Source: Chalciporus piperatus (Eukaryota > Basidiomycota > Agaricomycetes > Boletales > Boletaceae). Taken from it: a stretch of 54,149 nt of DNA. The stretch is taken from NCBI GenBank assembly GCA_038093975.1, contig JBBPTG010000167.1, positions 1 through 54,149 of the forward strand, in the 5' to 3' direction. A program made the position numbers and the translations under genes. Shown piece by piece: positions 11,277-24,001 of the stretch (position 1 is the first letter of the stretch; every line of letters starts with the position of its first letter). The notes beneath the pieces were generated by a model, which was given only the letters and a program-made list of their open reading frames with translations, did no database searches and was not told the DNA's origin.

Positions 11277-14200
11277 ATGCCAAGTCTCTGTCTACGCAGA
11301 GCATTATGTCTCTTCTTCCTCCTCACCACTCTCCTTGAAACTTCGTACGCAGCAGTACTGGCCATTGACTATGGTTCGGACTGGATCAAGGCTTCTTTGA
11401 TGAAGCCCGGCGTACCTTTCGACGTCCTACTGAACAAGGACTCCAAGAGAAAGATCCAATCTTCCGTAGCTTGGAAGAAAGACGACCGACTCTTCGGAGC
11501 TGACGCTGCCAACATCGTACGTGTCCTGCCCACCATCTTCGGACACGTACTCAAACCACATTTCAGGCCTCACGCTTCCCCACAGACTCATTTAATTCTC
11601 TTAAATTCCTTCAAGGCGCGCCTTACGACTCTAAGGCCGTCTCCTACTTCACACAAATATCTACCGCCGACATCATAAAGTCTCCACGGTCAACAACAGC
11701 ATTCAAGCAGAGCGATGGTACAGAGTGGAGCACAGAAGAACTTATCGCTATGCAATTTTCCTACGTGAAACAGCTCGCAGAAAGCCTGGCAGGAGAGCCC
11801 GTTCAGGATGTCGTCCTCACCGTTCCAGCCTACTACACTCAGTTCGAGCGGGACGCGGTCGTGGATGCTGTGGAAATTGCAGGCATGAGAACACTAACCC
11901 TGATTAACGACGGTACGGCCGTTGCGGTCAACTATGCGATGACGCGCACATTCTCTTCAACTCCCGAGTACCACGTCATCTATGACGCTGGTGCATCGTC
12001 TACGCGGGCAACGATCGTTTCGTTTGTGTCTGTCGAGGATCCCAAGACGAAGGTTCCTTACATCCAGATTTCCACACTCGGTGTTGGCTTTGACCGACAG
12101 GTTAGCGGTACCGACCTTGACAGAAGACTAAGGGAAATTCTCGTCGAGAGGTTCATCACCCAGCACAAACGAGACATCCGCAGAGACAAGCGCGGCATGG
12201 CGAAACTGTGGAAAGAGGCGGGTCGTGTAAAGGCAATTCTCAGCGCCAATACTGAAGCAATGTCAACGGTAAGCCGTCACTTCTGTAAGTCTTTCAACGT
12301 CTTGATGCGAGGTTTGCGAAATAGGTGGAGAGTCTCGCTTTCGATATCGATTTCAAGACCAAGGTCACCCGTGAACAATTCGAAAGGGCCTCCGCCGATC
12401 TGCGCAGCCGCTTCGCCAAGCCTATCCAGGATGCCTTGGCTAATGCCGGTTTGACCCTGGTGCGTAGCGAATGCTCACCAATTCATGCCAAGCTGATGTT
12501 CTCTAGGACCAAATATCCTCTGTAATTCTCACTGGTGGAAGCTCTCGGACGCCAATGGTTCAGGCTGCAATCAAAGCAGCTGTGGGAGAGTAAGTTCTCC
12601 TAGTTGTACAGAGTCATCTGTTGCTCACTGTCTTCGTTCAGGGATCGGATAGCGCAAAACGTCAACGCCGATGAAGCAGCCGTTCTTGGTATGGTTCACT
12701 GTCCCGTATGTCACGCGTTGTCCATTAATCGGTGATGATAGGCGCTGCTCTTCATGGAGCTTCGTTATCCCGCCAGTTCAAGACAAAAGACATTCGCATT
12801 ACCGACATTGCAACATACGATATCCAAGCTTCCTACTTTGCCTCTACTCCAGATTCGCGGACCATACATTCACACATCTTCCCGTCGGGCTCAAAGTACG
12901 GCACCCGTAAGACTCTTACGTTCAAGCGTAAAGAGGACTTTTCTGTTTGGCTAGATTACAAGGTTGAAGTTGCACCGTAAGCTTGCTCTGAGGTCGCTGA
13001 ACTACATGTACTGAGATAGACACCACAGTGGCTTCCCGCGCGAGATCCTCCAACTTCAGGTTAAAGGCGTTGAAGAAGCCTTGGGCAATCTGACTGAGCG
13101 CGGGGCTCTCGATCCGGTCATCAAACTCACGGTTGCCCTCTCCGAGTCTGGATTTGTCTCCGTCAAGGAAGCGGTCGCGTACGGCGAGATCAAGGATGAG
13201 TCCATTACAGGTATGTAAATTCAAACGTATTGTCTTCTTGATCATCAGACCGGCACAGGGAGGCTAAAGGGTCTGTTTGGTGGTGGTTCAGGGGAGCAGG
13301 AAGTCTTGAACCAGCAAGATGGGCAAGGCACCAGTCAGGAAGGCGAAGCTACATCGGCCACTGTGCCTCCCAAAGCTAAGAAGACCAATGGAGAGAAGAA
13401 GGATCCGAACACTATTCCCTTGGAGGTGAATGCCGTATTCGCTAGTGTTCCACCGATGTCGGTGGCAGAGAAGCGCGCAGCTCGTGACCGGTTCGTTCGT
13501 TCCTCCCTCGGATTCATCTACCGAACGCTAACCTTGAGTAGACTGCGGGAAATCGACCACAAGGAGAACGCGAAACAACTGAGAGAGGAAGCACATAATA
13601 CCCTAGAAGCGTACCTGTACAAGCTCCGAGACCTGCTTGACAACGGACCTGAGTCGCCGTTCATGAAATGCTCCAAACCCTCTGAGAGGCAGGCAATCTC
13701 ACAAAAACTTGCGGAAGCCGCCTCCTGGCTCCACGAGGAAGGTGAAACTGCCCCTTCATCTGCACTCAGGGAGAAGCGCGGATTGCTAGAGTGCGTACAT
13801 CTCAGATCATACTCTCCTAATTCCTAACACTACGATCAGGATTCTTGAGCGGCCTATCGTATACCGGTACAAAGAGATTGAAGCGTTCCCTGAAGCCCTC
13901 AATAACAGCCAAAAGTGGAATTGGGCCACTCGGCTGTTCCTCACTGATGCACGGGCAAATCTCACTACTGAAGCAGCCGCTGATATCCCCTCCAAATGGA
14001 CCTCCGAGGAGCTTGATGCACTCGAGGATGCATTGAAGGAGCACGAAGTATGGTTGAATGAGGGTGTTGGGAAGCAGAAACGTACGCCGCTAAACGAAAA
14101 CCCTGCCATCGACACGAAGGAGATGAATGAGCGTGCGAAGGCGCTAGAGATGCATTTGCAACGGTTAGTGAAGAAGAAGGCGCCCAAGGTGAAGAAGACG

Positions 14201-14281
14201 ACGACAGCGAAGCAGTCTGAATCGTCGGGGTCAGAGCCGAAACAGACGAACTCGGATAGACAGACTCATGACGAGCTATAG
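11277..14281 (+). CDS. LHS1: ER-lumenal Hsp70-family chaperone, Lhs1/GRP170 (HYOU1) type
   Basis: Large Hsp70-like chaperone and nucleotide-exchange partner of BiP in the ER lumen, acting in protein import and folding. Nine exons (11277-11516, 11567-12268, 12325-12459, 12507-12589, 12642-12688, 12742-12976, 13029-13210, 13259-13790, 13840-14281) close in phase to 865 residues. A signal peptide (about residues 1-25, Leu-rich, ending SYA) is followed by the ATPase domain: AIDYGSDWIKASLMKPG, then a GAPYDSKAVSYF segment typical of GRP170 rather than BiP, then VPAYYTQFERDAVVDAVEIA, NDGTAVAVNYAM and DAGASSTRATIVSF. An acidic/Lys-rich insertion near residues 530-570 precedes the helical C-terminal part. 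The protein ends THDEL, an ER retrieval signal of HDEL type. Nothing looks broken. Confidence 0.95.
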
Positions 14282-14748
14282 ATGTGGATAGGAATAGACA
14301 TCATTCAGCTCGCTTTGTTTGAATGATAAATCGATAAGGGATAGTGGGGAACGGCCTGAAAATGACTCAATAACAAGATGGGTATTGGACGCCCGGGCTT
14401 TGCTGCGGTCTCACTTTGGAGATTCATCATCACATGGAATACATCTCTTGAGCGTGCTTGAACTAGGACCTGCCTTGCACGTTTGGCCTGACAGTTGTTG
14501 GTACATGGAGGACTACAAGTGATAGCTGTATTTGTGATTGCATTCGGAAAGGTGGGGGTGACTTGGCGATCGGATACAGCAGTGGCACTGCACACTCAAA
14601 GTACCTCAACGACGATCCTCAGTGTCTGGTTCTACATCTTGCTCTTCGACCTGCACCACGTCCTCCACATTGCCGTGTTCAGCGTCGCACACACATATTG
14701 TGATCTCTCAAGCGCAGCGGGTTTCTTGTTTGGTCGCGACTCAGACCC

Positions 14749-17700
14749 ATGTCCCAACTGTCAAGACGGAGTTACGATGCAGCCGCCCACGAGAAACGGC
14801 TTTCAAAGTATCGAGTCTCAGATGACGATCTCTTCGAGTACGGCTCATCCCGCTACCTTTTCTTTCGCCAACTGATCATCTCCTCAGCTATGTCCTCCGC
14901 GTAGCGTGAGTTTCGTTTGCCCTCGACCTTGATGACTCCCCGCCGACACATACTCGTAGCATCCTGAGTTACCTCACTTCTCCCAAAGTCGTTGGCACGC
15001 ACTCAAACGGAGCGGAAACCAAGGAAAAGGAACATCATTCCAAAATTTCAGGCGCCATATCGAACTCCATCATCTCTATAGGCGATATCTTCAAGGACAT
15101 CAGGGATGGTTCGAAGAGTGTCAAGTTCCCTGAGAGGCTCCTTAAAGTACTCGAGCAGAAGCTGCAGAACATTGCTATGGGGAAAGAAGCTGCGTATGTG
15201 GTGTTGTTTATCTTCCGTGGGTGGATCGCCTGACTTGGGGACCCGGATCTAAAGGTACTCTGATCAATTGACGCGGAGGACGATGGCCGTTTTCTACAAC
15301 CAGTTTATGGGAGACCCATTTCGCAGACAGATGAAAGAGAACAGGAGTATCGAAGAACTGATCTTGATGTTCGCCTCGCAGGCTACGAGCGTACTCAGGA
15401 AAGAGCCCACGTTGGCCGACGACGCTTGGAAAGTCGAGGTCAACAACCAGATTGCCCAGTTCGTGAGGATGCTGCGCGAATGTCTGAAGGGGATCAGCCA
15501 CTCGCCAGAGCTAAACTCTCGTTTGGATATGTACCATGCCAAGCTCTCGCAGTCTTCGAATGACTCAAGTAATGACGCTGGCTCAAGCTCTCGAGATCGT
15601 GGAGAGTCTGTTAGCACTACGCCTGGAGTCAGCACAAGTATATATGACATGCCGTTTGTCATGATCGTCACGAAGCTGTTCAAGATTCCTGAAAACGCAA
15701 TGCAACGCGAAGTCGACAAGCTCCGGAAGACTTGCACAGAAAAGGCAAGGTTCTGCGATCTCCAACTGCTTCCAGGGCTAACATTTACTTTAGGCAGCCC
15801 TGGTTGACCTCAAGGTATGGTGGTCCTGCACACCGGACGCCCAAGGATTTTGATCGAACTTCACATTAGACTTGCTTAAAGAACATCAACGCTGGCGCAT
15901 CTTTTCCAGGTCGACGGGAAGACTTCGACAATGATGCTGCGTGGAATCAATGGCGGACTCTCGAAACTACCCATCTCTCTCAACTCATGGTCGCCATGGT
16001 GGCTTCAAATCCAGAGCTCGCTAAATCAATGCCAGCAGATAGGAGCTCACCGGCACCCTACAACAGCACAAACCCACGCCCAGGTTCTGTATACTCTATA
16101 ACGCCGACAACGTCCACTCGCCATGCGGCCACCACTTCTATAACTTCCACCGGTAGTCGACGATCCGTATTCGGCGGAATACCGAGCGGGGACAGCGTTC
16201 CAGAGACTGTCGAAGAAGAAATCGATGGCGACGAGGAAATTCGCGTTGGACATAATTTCACTTTCATCCCTCCGAATCCCAAGAGGTTTTATAAGCGTCT
16301 GGTCGAGTATTGCCTCACTGCGGATCTCGAGGTGATGTTTGGTCCCGAGGTTGACGACACAGAGGAGGTACCATTGACAATCTTGAGTCAGCCTCATACC
16401 AATCTCATCAACGAGTGCGCGGTGCGCTGGCGAATAGGTCAACCATACCGCGCGACGTGCTTCTTGGAGCTCATCAAAGAATTCTATGAACGAAGTCATG
16501 TACCTATGGAGTGCATTCCTGAAGCATTGCAGGGGGTCTCGAAGGTACTTCACGACCTGGAAGTTGATAAATGGTCTCAACAAGATGTGAGTGGTACTGG
16601 TGAGACTTATTGGCACACTTAAATTCATCCTTCGACCTCAGGCGGAGTCACTGGCTAACCTCTACGGCAATCTTTATAATATCTTCCTTTCTTCCCTCTA
16701 CCACTCCATGGAAAGCCTACCAAACATCAAGGTATCCGAGATACAACCATATCTGAACGTGCTCGATCACATTGGGGAGAGTGGACTCATAGATCGCTTC
16801 GAAGCAGATATTAGTGCCCGCCTCTTGGACTTGGAAGATCGCATCAAGACGCTAGCTTCGGGCTTCTATCAACAGACGATAGAACAGCTTCAAGCAGCTC
16901 CAGGGGTTAATCGTGCACTTCCACTTCTCTTGATGACGGATGAACTGGAAAAGGCTGCGAAACAACTTGATAAGCGATTCCCTGAGCCGTTGGTTGGGTA
17001 GGCATCTCTCTCTCTCTTCCCTTCGTGTAGTCACTTAGGTCTTTTGGTCCTATTTGCAGTCGGATCGACCTCGTCTCCTTGGTGGTTGGAGTCGCCATTC
17101 CGTTGTTCGTCACCGATCTGCAGAGTTCGTCAAAGAAGCTCCACGAGTCGTCCATGAATGGTCCAACGCCAGATATCCCTATCCAGGACATTTTTGCATT
17201 GTACCGGAGGACGAAGACACTGCTGTCAATGTTCGAGGCATTCTGTTCGAAGTATGGTTTCCTATGCCTTCTCGAGCCATTCGTCGTTGATTAGTCACAG
17301 GGACCATGTTGACTTTAACCTGAGCCAATTCTTCATGCCATATGTTCTCCAATGGTTGGCGGATACCGACAACAAGACAAATCAGTGGGTTCAAGCTGTC
17401 AGTTGTGTTTTCGTTCTTGCTTCGTGTTGACTGACGTTGTGATAGGCTATAGCAGCTGACAAGGTCGGTTCCGTTTGGGCCGTGGCGCCCATCACAAGCT
17501 TACATCCCAGTCCAGTTCGAAGCGGATAATGCCGAAGGCCACAGTTCCTCTATCGTCGACCTATTTGACTCTCTTCGAAGCCCGATCACATTCCTCCAGG
17601 AACTGGAATGGGCAGACGACTACCAGAACGCCCGGTTCTTCACAAGTCTTTCGAAGGTAAGAAATGATCTTTCTTCGACATTGTGCCGACCCGAGCTCAT

Positions 17701-19665
17701 GATGCACATCCCTAGACGATTTCCAAGGCTGTTGAACAGTACTGCCGCCATGTTGAAGAACTGTTCATGACTGAGATGTTCCCTCGCCCGACTGAATATC
17801 TACAGCCCCAGAAGTCCTCCGCCTGGCTTGAAAAAGCCAAACAACTCACGACGACAGGGGAAAAGAAGGTCGAACCATTCAATTTCCGCCCCGAGTCGTG
17901 CATCAAGCTCAATAACGTCGAGGCTGCCCGAAAACTTCTCGATAACATGTACAATCAGATGCAGGTTGACAAGATCACTGATGCGCTGTCTGCGTCACCG
18001 CCGGTTCCTGAGAAGGTTGAAAGACCCAGGTTCTTGTTCACGGTGAAGATAGTAATGGCGGAGGATCTTGTACCGCTAGACAGCAGTCCTTCGGCTCTGT
18101 TGGATACGTTCGTGACTCTCAGTGACGAAGCGGGCAACCGTTTGGTGAAGACTAGGACGATATACGAGACACTCAACCCTCGATGTGAGATTCATTTTCG
18201 TTATCTCGACCCTTTTTTGACCAATGGCTGGTATCTGGACCAGGGGAAGAAACGTTTGACATCTCCGTCGACAAACCACTCTGGCTCATGTGTAGTATCC
18301 GTGACCGGGCACTCATGGGTCAGCATGACGTGGTCGGTCGTAGTTTCATCTGCTTGAATCCTGCACAATATGGCGACTTTTTGACGCATGATGTGTGGTT
18401 GAACCTCGAGGCTGCCAACCATGGGCATCAACATCAAGGTAAAATCCTCCTGCGAGTTAGCATGGAGGGTGAGAAGGACGATGCACAGTTCTACTTTGGA
18501 CGAGCCTTCAGGTCTCTAAAGCGTAGCGAGGGCGACATGATGCGTATTTTCATTGACAAGGTCGGTGTGGCTTTCAAATTCGTGACTTCAGCACTCGATG
18601 CTGACCAGCATCGCTCATCTCAGATGTCCCCACTCATAAGACAGTCGTTGTCGCGTACTGTTCTGAAGAGCCTCGTCAAATCTGGTGCAGTGCTCGACTA
18701 CAACAAAGCGCTCACGAACGTCACTAGCGTCTACCGGTCTGTGCTCGGCTCGAATGCGAGCGAAGTGCAAATACCTCTTCCTTCGTCCGAAAAGCCTCGC
18801 GTTCGCCCGGAGGAACTGACGGATGTAGAGATCGAGCGTGCTATCGTTTCCCTTTTCGACTATTTCGATGCCAACTTGCAGATCTTGAACTCACACCTGA
18901 CCGAGACGGTGAAAGACGTGGTGATGCTCAAGATCTGGAAGGAAATCCTGACGGTCATTGAGGGTCTCCTTATCCCACCGCTGTCTAAACTGGCGAGTGA
19001 CATGAAACCGTTGAGTGACAAGGAAGTGGATATTGTTTTCAAGTGGCTGAAGGTAGGCGACCTGATACTCGAGTTTTTGGGCCCTTTGTTCATTCGTGAT
19101 GCAGTTCTTGCGAGATTACTTCCACGCCGAAGGCGAAGGTATTTCGCTGGAAGACCTCCAGATTCAGAAATACCGTGATGTGGTGTCAATCCGGATGTAC
19201 TACGATTGGCATACGTGAGTACAGGGTCCCGATGCACTTGCGAACATTGCTGATTGCTTTCGCAGGGATACACTCATGGAAGAGTGCGTTCGTGCCATGC
19301 AACAGAGTCTGCGTGAGGCTGTTCCTGTCAAGAAGCGCGTCAAGAGTGTGTACAACCAACGAAACCTTGGGACGATCAAGGAACGCAAGAAAGAGAAGCA
19401 GGAGAAGGAAGTTTTCAGCGGAGAGACTATCATGCGTGTTCTGCGGATGAGGTACGAACCATGCTCTGGGGCTTCGGAGAGTTGGATCGCTAAACCTCCA
19501 TACAGACCAAACACGCAGGAGTTCATAGCGCAGCAGCTTGATATCATGCAAGCCATGCGGGCTGAGCAAGAACGATCGCAAGCAACTCAGCAGCAGAGAA
19601 AATCGCAGCGTCTCCGGCGCGGGGACGCTCCACCTGTTCCTCCGCTGCCTTCGAAGGATTCGTAG
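14749..19665 (+). CDS. C2 and MUN-domain (Unc13-like) protein
   Basis: A 1368-residue protein from 16 exons whose phases close: 14749-14837, 14888-14905, 14960-15193, 15255-15744, 15794-15814, 15870-16586, 16642-16997, 17060-17251, 17301-17397, 17446-17463, 17516-17656, 17716-18184, 18244-19052, 19105-19214, 19266-19451, 19506-19665. It resembles fungal Unc13/Munc13-like proteins, with a MUN region before a C2 domain (about residues 895-1035: FLFTVKIVMAEDL, then NPRWEETFDISV) and a second MUN block after it (DIVFKWLKFLRDYFH). Known relatives act in vesicle priming or, in fission yeast Git1, in cAMP signalling; the role here is inferred. The intron after 15744 has a GC donor (AAAG|GCAAGG). The last intron (19452-19505) is 54 nt and stop-free, so its removal is likely but not certain. 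Residues about 280-330 are Ser/Thr-rich and probably disordered. Confidence 0.88.
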
Positions 19666-19669
19666 TAGC

Positions 19670-20160
19670 TCTATCTCTGATAATATCTTGCGCCATATAC
19701 CCAAGCTCTCTGGACATTTTTCATGACTCACTACTTTGCCTGGATACATTTGGGATACATTGAAACCTTGTAGCGGCACTTTGAATACCGTTATCATTAG
19801 AGTTAAATTCGGAACCCTTCAATGAGTTTGTTCTGCACTCGTCGGCAGCTTGACTTGCCTTTTTTGGATGAGCAAGATGCTTGTCGTCATTGTTCTTGTT
19901 ACGCGACCAAGTCAATTGTGCACACCCATGAGACCAAAGAACAATGACTCACAATCACCAAGGAAATGGCTGGTGGCGTCCATGTACCACCAGCTTTAAT
20001 ACCCTTCGTCCCCCCTCCACAGTTCTTTCAGTTATCCCACCTTCCACATCAATTCTGTTCCCTACAGCTTGCTGGTCGTCCAAGCTTCTTAATTCTTTGT
20101 TGCCGTGTATCCATACATCACAAGCGCAGGTCCGCCCATAGTACTTGTAGAGCAGTACCA
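19670..20160. other. Intergenic spacer
   Basis: 3' flank of the Unc13-like gene and promoter of the membrane-protein gene at 20167. No gene or RNA is visible. Confidence 0.4.
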
Positions 20161-20166
20161 TTCAAC

Positions 20167-21210
20167 ATGTTGTTCCTCCCTGGTCATGCGAGTAAGTCAC
20201 TCGCCATGCTCTCGTCTACGCGCCAGTTTCACGAAGCATCTTTTCAGAGATATTCATTGGTCTCAACATCGTCCGCGCATTGAGCATCATCGCTCTCCTG
20301 CTCGTCTTTGCAAGCAGTATTCTCGTGCTCGTCGATGACGTCGAGGCAGTCAACTCTTTCGCGAACGGTGCCACAAACACGACCGCCTTTGACTCTGGAA
20401 ATGAGTCTTACGTCCCGTATGCGATACACTTCCTTTCAGAGAAGGGCTGCTCAGGTCTGACGATGTTGATCTAGGAACAGTACGGTTCCTAATCAACCCG
20501 CGGGTGCCTTTTGGGCTGTATTGAACCGCATCTTCATCATCTTCCAGACCGTCGTGCTCATTCTATCCGAAATCGGTGTGTGCACTCCACGAGACTGAAG
20601 TGATTGCCGCTGATAATGTTCATAGGCTGGCCTGGAGCCTTTTTCGACCGTTTCTTTCCCGTCCTTGGGAGCGACTTTGGTGTCGGTGCTCTCGGAGTTA
20701 TGCAATGCCTGTAAGTCGCCACCAAAAGCCTTGCGTGTGTGTAGGTCGAGTCTGAGCCATTCATACAGAATCGGAGCATCCGTTCTCTCTCACTACGTCA
20801 GCGACTTCCCGCTCGTGACTGCCTTCTTCCTCTTTTCCGTCGGATGCCTCAACATACTGGTTGGCTTGATCTTCCGCGAAAGAGCCAAGGACAAGCGATC
20901 TATCCTTTCGTGGCGTGAACGTACAAAGGACGTGCTCCCTTCGAACGTCCGAGGTGTCGACGTTCGACCTGTCACAGGTGCCGTGGCGTCGATGATCCAC
21001 CGAGATGAGAAGACCATTCCTAGCCGTGCGCCTTCAAATGCTTCCACCGGGCCTGGAATGGGCTTTGGAAGACAAGCAGAGAAGGCAGCCGGGTTGAAAG
21101 GTATGTCGGATGTCTTTGGTCAGAGAGTAAAGGGGCCGATGTCGTGTCTTTTTTGTACAGGTTTCCTGATTACGAAGCCGGTGGAATCCCGAGCAAAACA
21201 CGCAACCTGA
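20167..21210 (+). CDS. Four-helix integral membrane protein, basidiomycete-specific type
   Basis: Six exons (20167-20191, 20248-20416, 20475-20575, 20626-20710, 20769-21100, 21161-21210) close in phase to 253 residues. It starts MLFLPGHAKIFIGLNIVRAL and has about four membrane spans: residues 10-35, then AVLNRIFIIFQTVVLILSEI, then VGALGVMQCLIGASVLSHYV, then LVTAFFLFSVGCLNILVGLI. A cytosolic tail of about 85 residues is rich in Arg, Ser and Gly. It matches a family of mushroom membrane proteins that I recall as DUF7598; I could not verify the number. Function unknown. Its stop is 307 bp from that of the convergent zinc-protein gene. Confidence 0.85.
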
Positions 21211-21517
21211 GGCAACGTCTTGTGTGGATATCGACTTTCGTCGCCCTCAATGTATCTGTCATTGTATCAATACTAGCTGATGTATCATGCTGTGACTCGT
21301 TCCCTCTTCACGTCCTCACGTACTTCCACTCCCTTGCACACACTGTACTTACCCTCTCGTAACCCTACCAATGCTGATCTGAATCGTGTAATACTCCATT
21401 CATGTGAACGCACAGCTACTGTTCTCCCCTGTTCTCCCTCGCAAGCAGTTTGTCTCAGCAACTCTCGATAAGGCATGGTTGCTCTGAGATAGCGGAACCA
21501 CTATGTCTCCCATCGGC

Positions 21518-22297
21518 TTAGGCAACAAATTTTCCATTCTTCTCGTGCCACTCCTCGATTGAATCTGGTCCATAATCCTTGTAAACCTTCTTCTCGCCCT
21601 CTGGCAGGCGAACGTAGTCTGGTTTGGAATCCGTTTTCACGACGACCTGTTCGTAAACTCGGTATTAGCCGCTTTCTGTTCCTTCGGGCGGTAGACTCAC
21701 CAAATGATCGGGAATTTCGAGGGGCGAATCGATCGCGGACACGAATGGGTGCAGCAGTTCGGGCCTGTGAGCGAAACAAGAGACATCATCATGATAAACA
21801 ACGCGCAAGCGGGCGAACGCACCAGCCCTCATCATAAAGCCATAACATCGCCGAACATTTAGCGCAGAAATGACGCTCACTCGAGGCGATAGACTCGTCC
21901 GGCGTGTCGCGATCGAGCACAGCGCGATAGACGCTGTTGGCAGCAGGGGAACAGATAAAATCAGATAATGATGAGGGGTATTCCCAAGAGACGGACTAGT
22001 GAATGGATAACGCACCGGATGTGTTCCTTTCCTTGGGTGATCTCGAGTGTCTTGGAGTGGGCACCTAGATTGATAGATCCACCGACACCTCCGACTTTGC
22101 GGCATATCGAACAGGTACACAACTAGGTACGTTACGAGGGTGGGGCACCAGTTCAAACGTTCATCGTTCATCATCGATCATATCAATCAACTGCTCGGCT
22201 GTGGGGACACGCTTACCTGGTAAGGGACAGGGGTACTGCTCTGAACGCTGAAACGGACAGTTCCGCAGTGACAACTTCCCTCGAGTTTGACAGGCAT
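21518..22297 (-). CDS. GFA/CENP-V-type zinc-binding protein
   Basis: Five exons (22217-22297, 22016-22122, 21823-21933, 21701-21764, 21518-21646) join in phase to 163 residues. It begins MPVKLEGSCHCGTVRFSV and continues with LCTCSICRKVGGVGG, then INLGAHSKTLEITQGKEHI, then SSERHFCAKCSAMLWLYD. The paired Cys motifs (CxC, CxCxxC, CxxC) with this spacing are the hallmark of the Mss4-like GFA (glutathione-dependent formaldehyde-activating enzyme/CENP-V) fold, in which Cys residues hold zinc. Most fungal members have no proven reaction, so activity should not be assumed. The C-terminal half (PELLHPFVSAIDSPLEIPDH) is typical of the basidiomycete subgroup. The gene is hidden in single-frame scans because every exon is short. 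Confidence 0.88.
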
Positions 22298-22299
22298 AT

Positions 22300-23105
22300 G
22301 ATTTGACAATAGTTGACAGATCGATGACAGGGATCTCGGTCAAGGGGGACACGATATATGTATAAAACAGGATAAGAATAAACCGTCTCTCATATCTCCG
22401 ACTTTTTTTTTTTGGAAACTAGGCCATCATAGGAGTTTTTCGTAGATAAACTGACTACACGAACCAGTTCGCGGTGGGCTGAAATACAATGTTCGTGGAT
22501 GATTCAAGTGCATGTATCCGCTTTGCTTGTGGTGGTCATGGCATCTCCGATAACAACAGGGTCCTACGACCCTTATCAGCGTTGCAGGAAAAGGTTGATC
22601 TGTTTGGAACCAGCGCCGCGAGACTTATTTTGTTTCCTGCCGGTTGGCATCTCCACCGGAAGCGAAAACAACGACGGTAAACTATGTCCAGACAAAAAAT
22701 AGCAACGGAAGTTTATGCATTCACTCTGCAATCGCTCCATGGTCTGCAGAAAACACTCCAGCCCATGATCAAGTTCTAAACTAAGAGTACAACGACGATT
22801 CGGTAGTTTGTGGAATACAGATGTGGACGCAGTGAGCGAAATCTGCGATGATAACGAGGATGTCTTTGATGTGATACAGTGATGGCGGGAGAAGAGCGGG
22901 TATAAAAAACACAGGTATCAGGGACGAAGGACCGTAACAAGGACAATAAGAGCATTGCCAACAGGGGGAACTTGCAGAGGACGTTCACACGTCGGCGCGG
23001 GAAGAACGAAATATGAACAGCTCCCTGACTAAATGCCAGCCATCAGGAAAGCAGGAAGCGAAGATGTTGTGAAGCATGTGTGGACGCGAGCGAAAATGAT
23101 GGGGA
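22300..23105. other. Intergenic region with a poly-T tract
   Basis: It contains an 11-nt T run near 22404 and short ORFs (22489-22702 plus) without domains. It probably holds the promoter of the zinc-protein gene and the 3' UTR of the minus gene ending at 23111. Confidence 0.4.
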
Positions 23106-23110
23106 GTGAC

Positions 23111-23824
23111 TTAGTCTTCCTCCGGTAGTTCACGAATGCTGGAAAGAGAAGGACGACGCGTGTGTGCCCGGAGGCTGGAACTGCTGCATCTTCGGTGATG
23201 ACTGGATGATCTCCTCTGTGTAGACTGAACACCGCCAGCGCCGGCTGTAAGGGAGGATGCTGCGGGACCGCTATTAAGCGGAAGGACTGGGACATCCTCG
23301 GAAAGGGAAGAAAGGGAGGATGCCGGGGATGAGCTATAGATGATGTACGGCTCTTCTTCGTCTGATCGTGGAAACGGAATGACGGATGCTTGCGAGGCTG
23401 TGTCATACTGTGCCCTGGGACTGGGGTCATAGGTGGTCCAAGGACGTTGTGGCAACCCGAAAGTTGTTGTCTTGTGGACGCGAGCGTGAGCACTGGAACG
23501 AGAGATGCCACAAAGCGTGCTCACCATGCCCTTTTGATAGTTTGTTTCTCTGACCCACTCTGTGACACGTCGAGCCCATTCCCTACGTTTTATAAACTCG
23601 ATGCGGTCTTGCCTCTGCATCGCTGATTCGAAGTAGTTTTTCTGTCTACCACGAGGGTCGTAAACAGGGGTGTTGCTTTTGTTGTTGTTGTTCGTGAGTT
23701 GGGAGTCTCGGAGAGGAGGGTATGCTGGTGGAGGAGAGTCATACGCCAACATATTTTGTGGTATTGCAGGAAGAGTGGAGGAGAGGATCGTTTGGGGTGG
23801 TCGTGTTTCAGGTTGGGTCAGCAT
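23111..23824 (-). CDS. Ser/Pro-rich hypothetical protein
   Basis: A single-exon frame of 237 codons from ATG 23824. The N-terminus is Pro-rich (SPPPAYPPL), a more ordered basic segment follows (FESAMQRQDRIEFIKRREW, then ARRVTEWVRETNYQ), and the C-terminal half is Ser-rich and low complexity (SSSPASSLSSLSEDVP). The middle segment is amphipathic and may be the conserved part. I know of no named domain. Length, clean ATG and biased composition support a real gene; expression is not shown. Introns in the Ser-rich half cannot be ruled out. Confidence 0.6.
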   Translation of the reverse strand: MLTQPETRPPQTILSSTLPAIPQNMLAYDSPPPAYPPLRDSQLTNNNNKSNTPVYDPRGRQKNYFESAMQRQDRIEFIKRREWARRVTEWVRETNYQKGMVSTLCGISRSSAHARVHKTTTFGLPQRPWTTYDPSPRAQYDTASQASVIPFPRSDEEEPYIIYSSSPASSLSSLSEDVPVLPLNSGPAASSLTAGAGGVQSTQRRSSSHHRRCSSSSLRAHTRRPSLSSIRELPEED

Positions 23825-24001
23825 TCCCCGTCAGATTTATACAGGGTTCATACAAACCGACCGATCTAGAATCTTCATCTGTGGCGGTGTCGGAGATTGA
23901 CACCTCCGAGTTTAGGTAAGCGTCACAATGTCACTCTCACAAAATAATAAATAAATAATAAGAATGGAATTTCTGTGCATGACATCATGTAGACATCCGA
24001 T

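Noticed and set aside
14495..14875. 126-codon plus-strand ORF
   Set aside because: It overlaps the start of the Unc13-like gene in another frame and includes its first intron. The spliced frame from 14749 fits the protein family.
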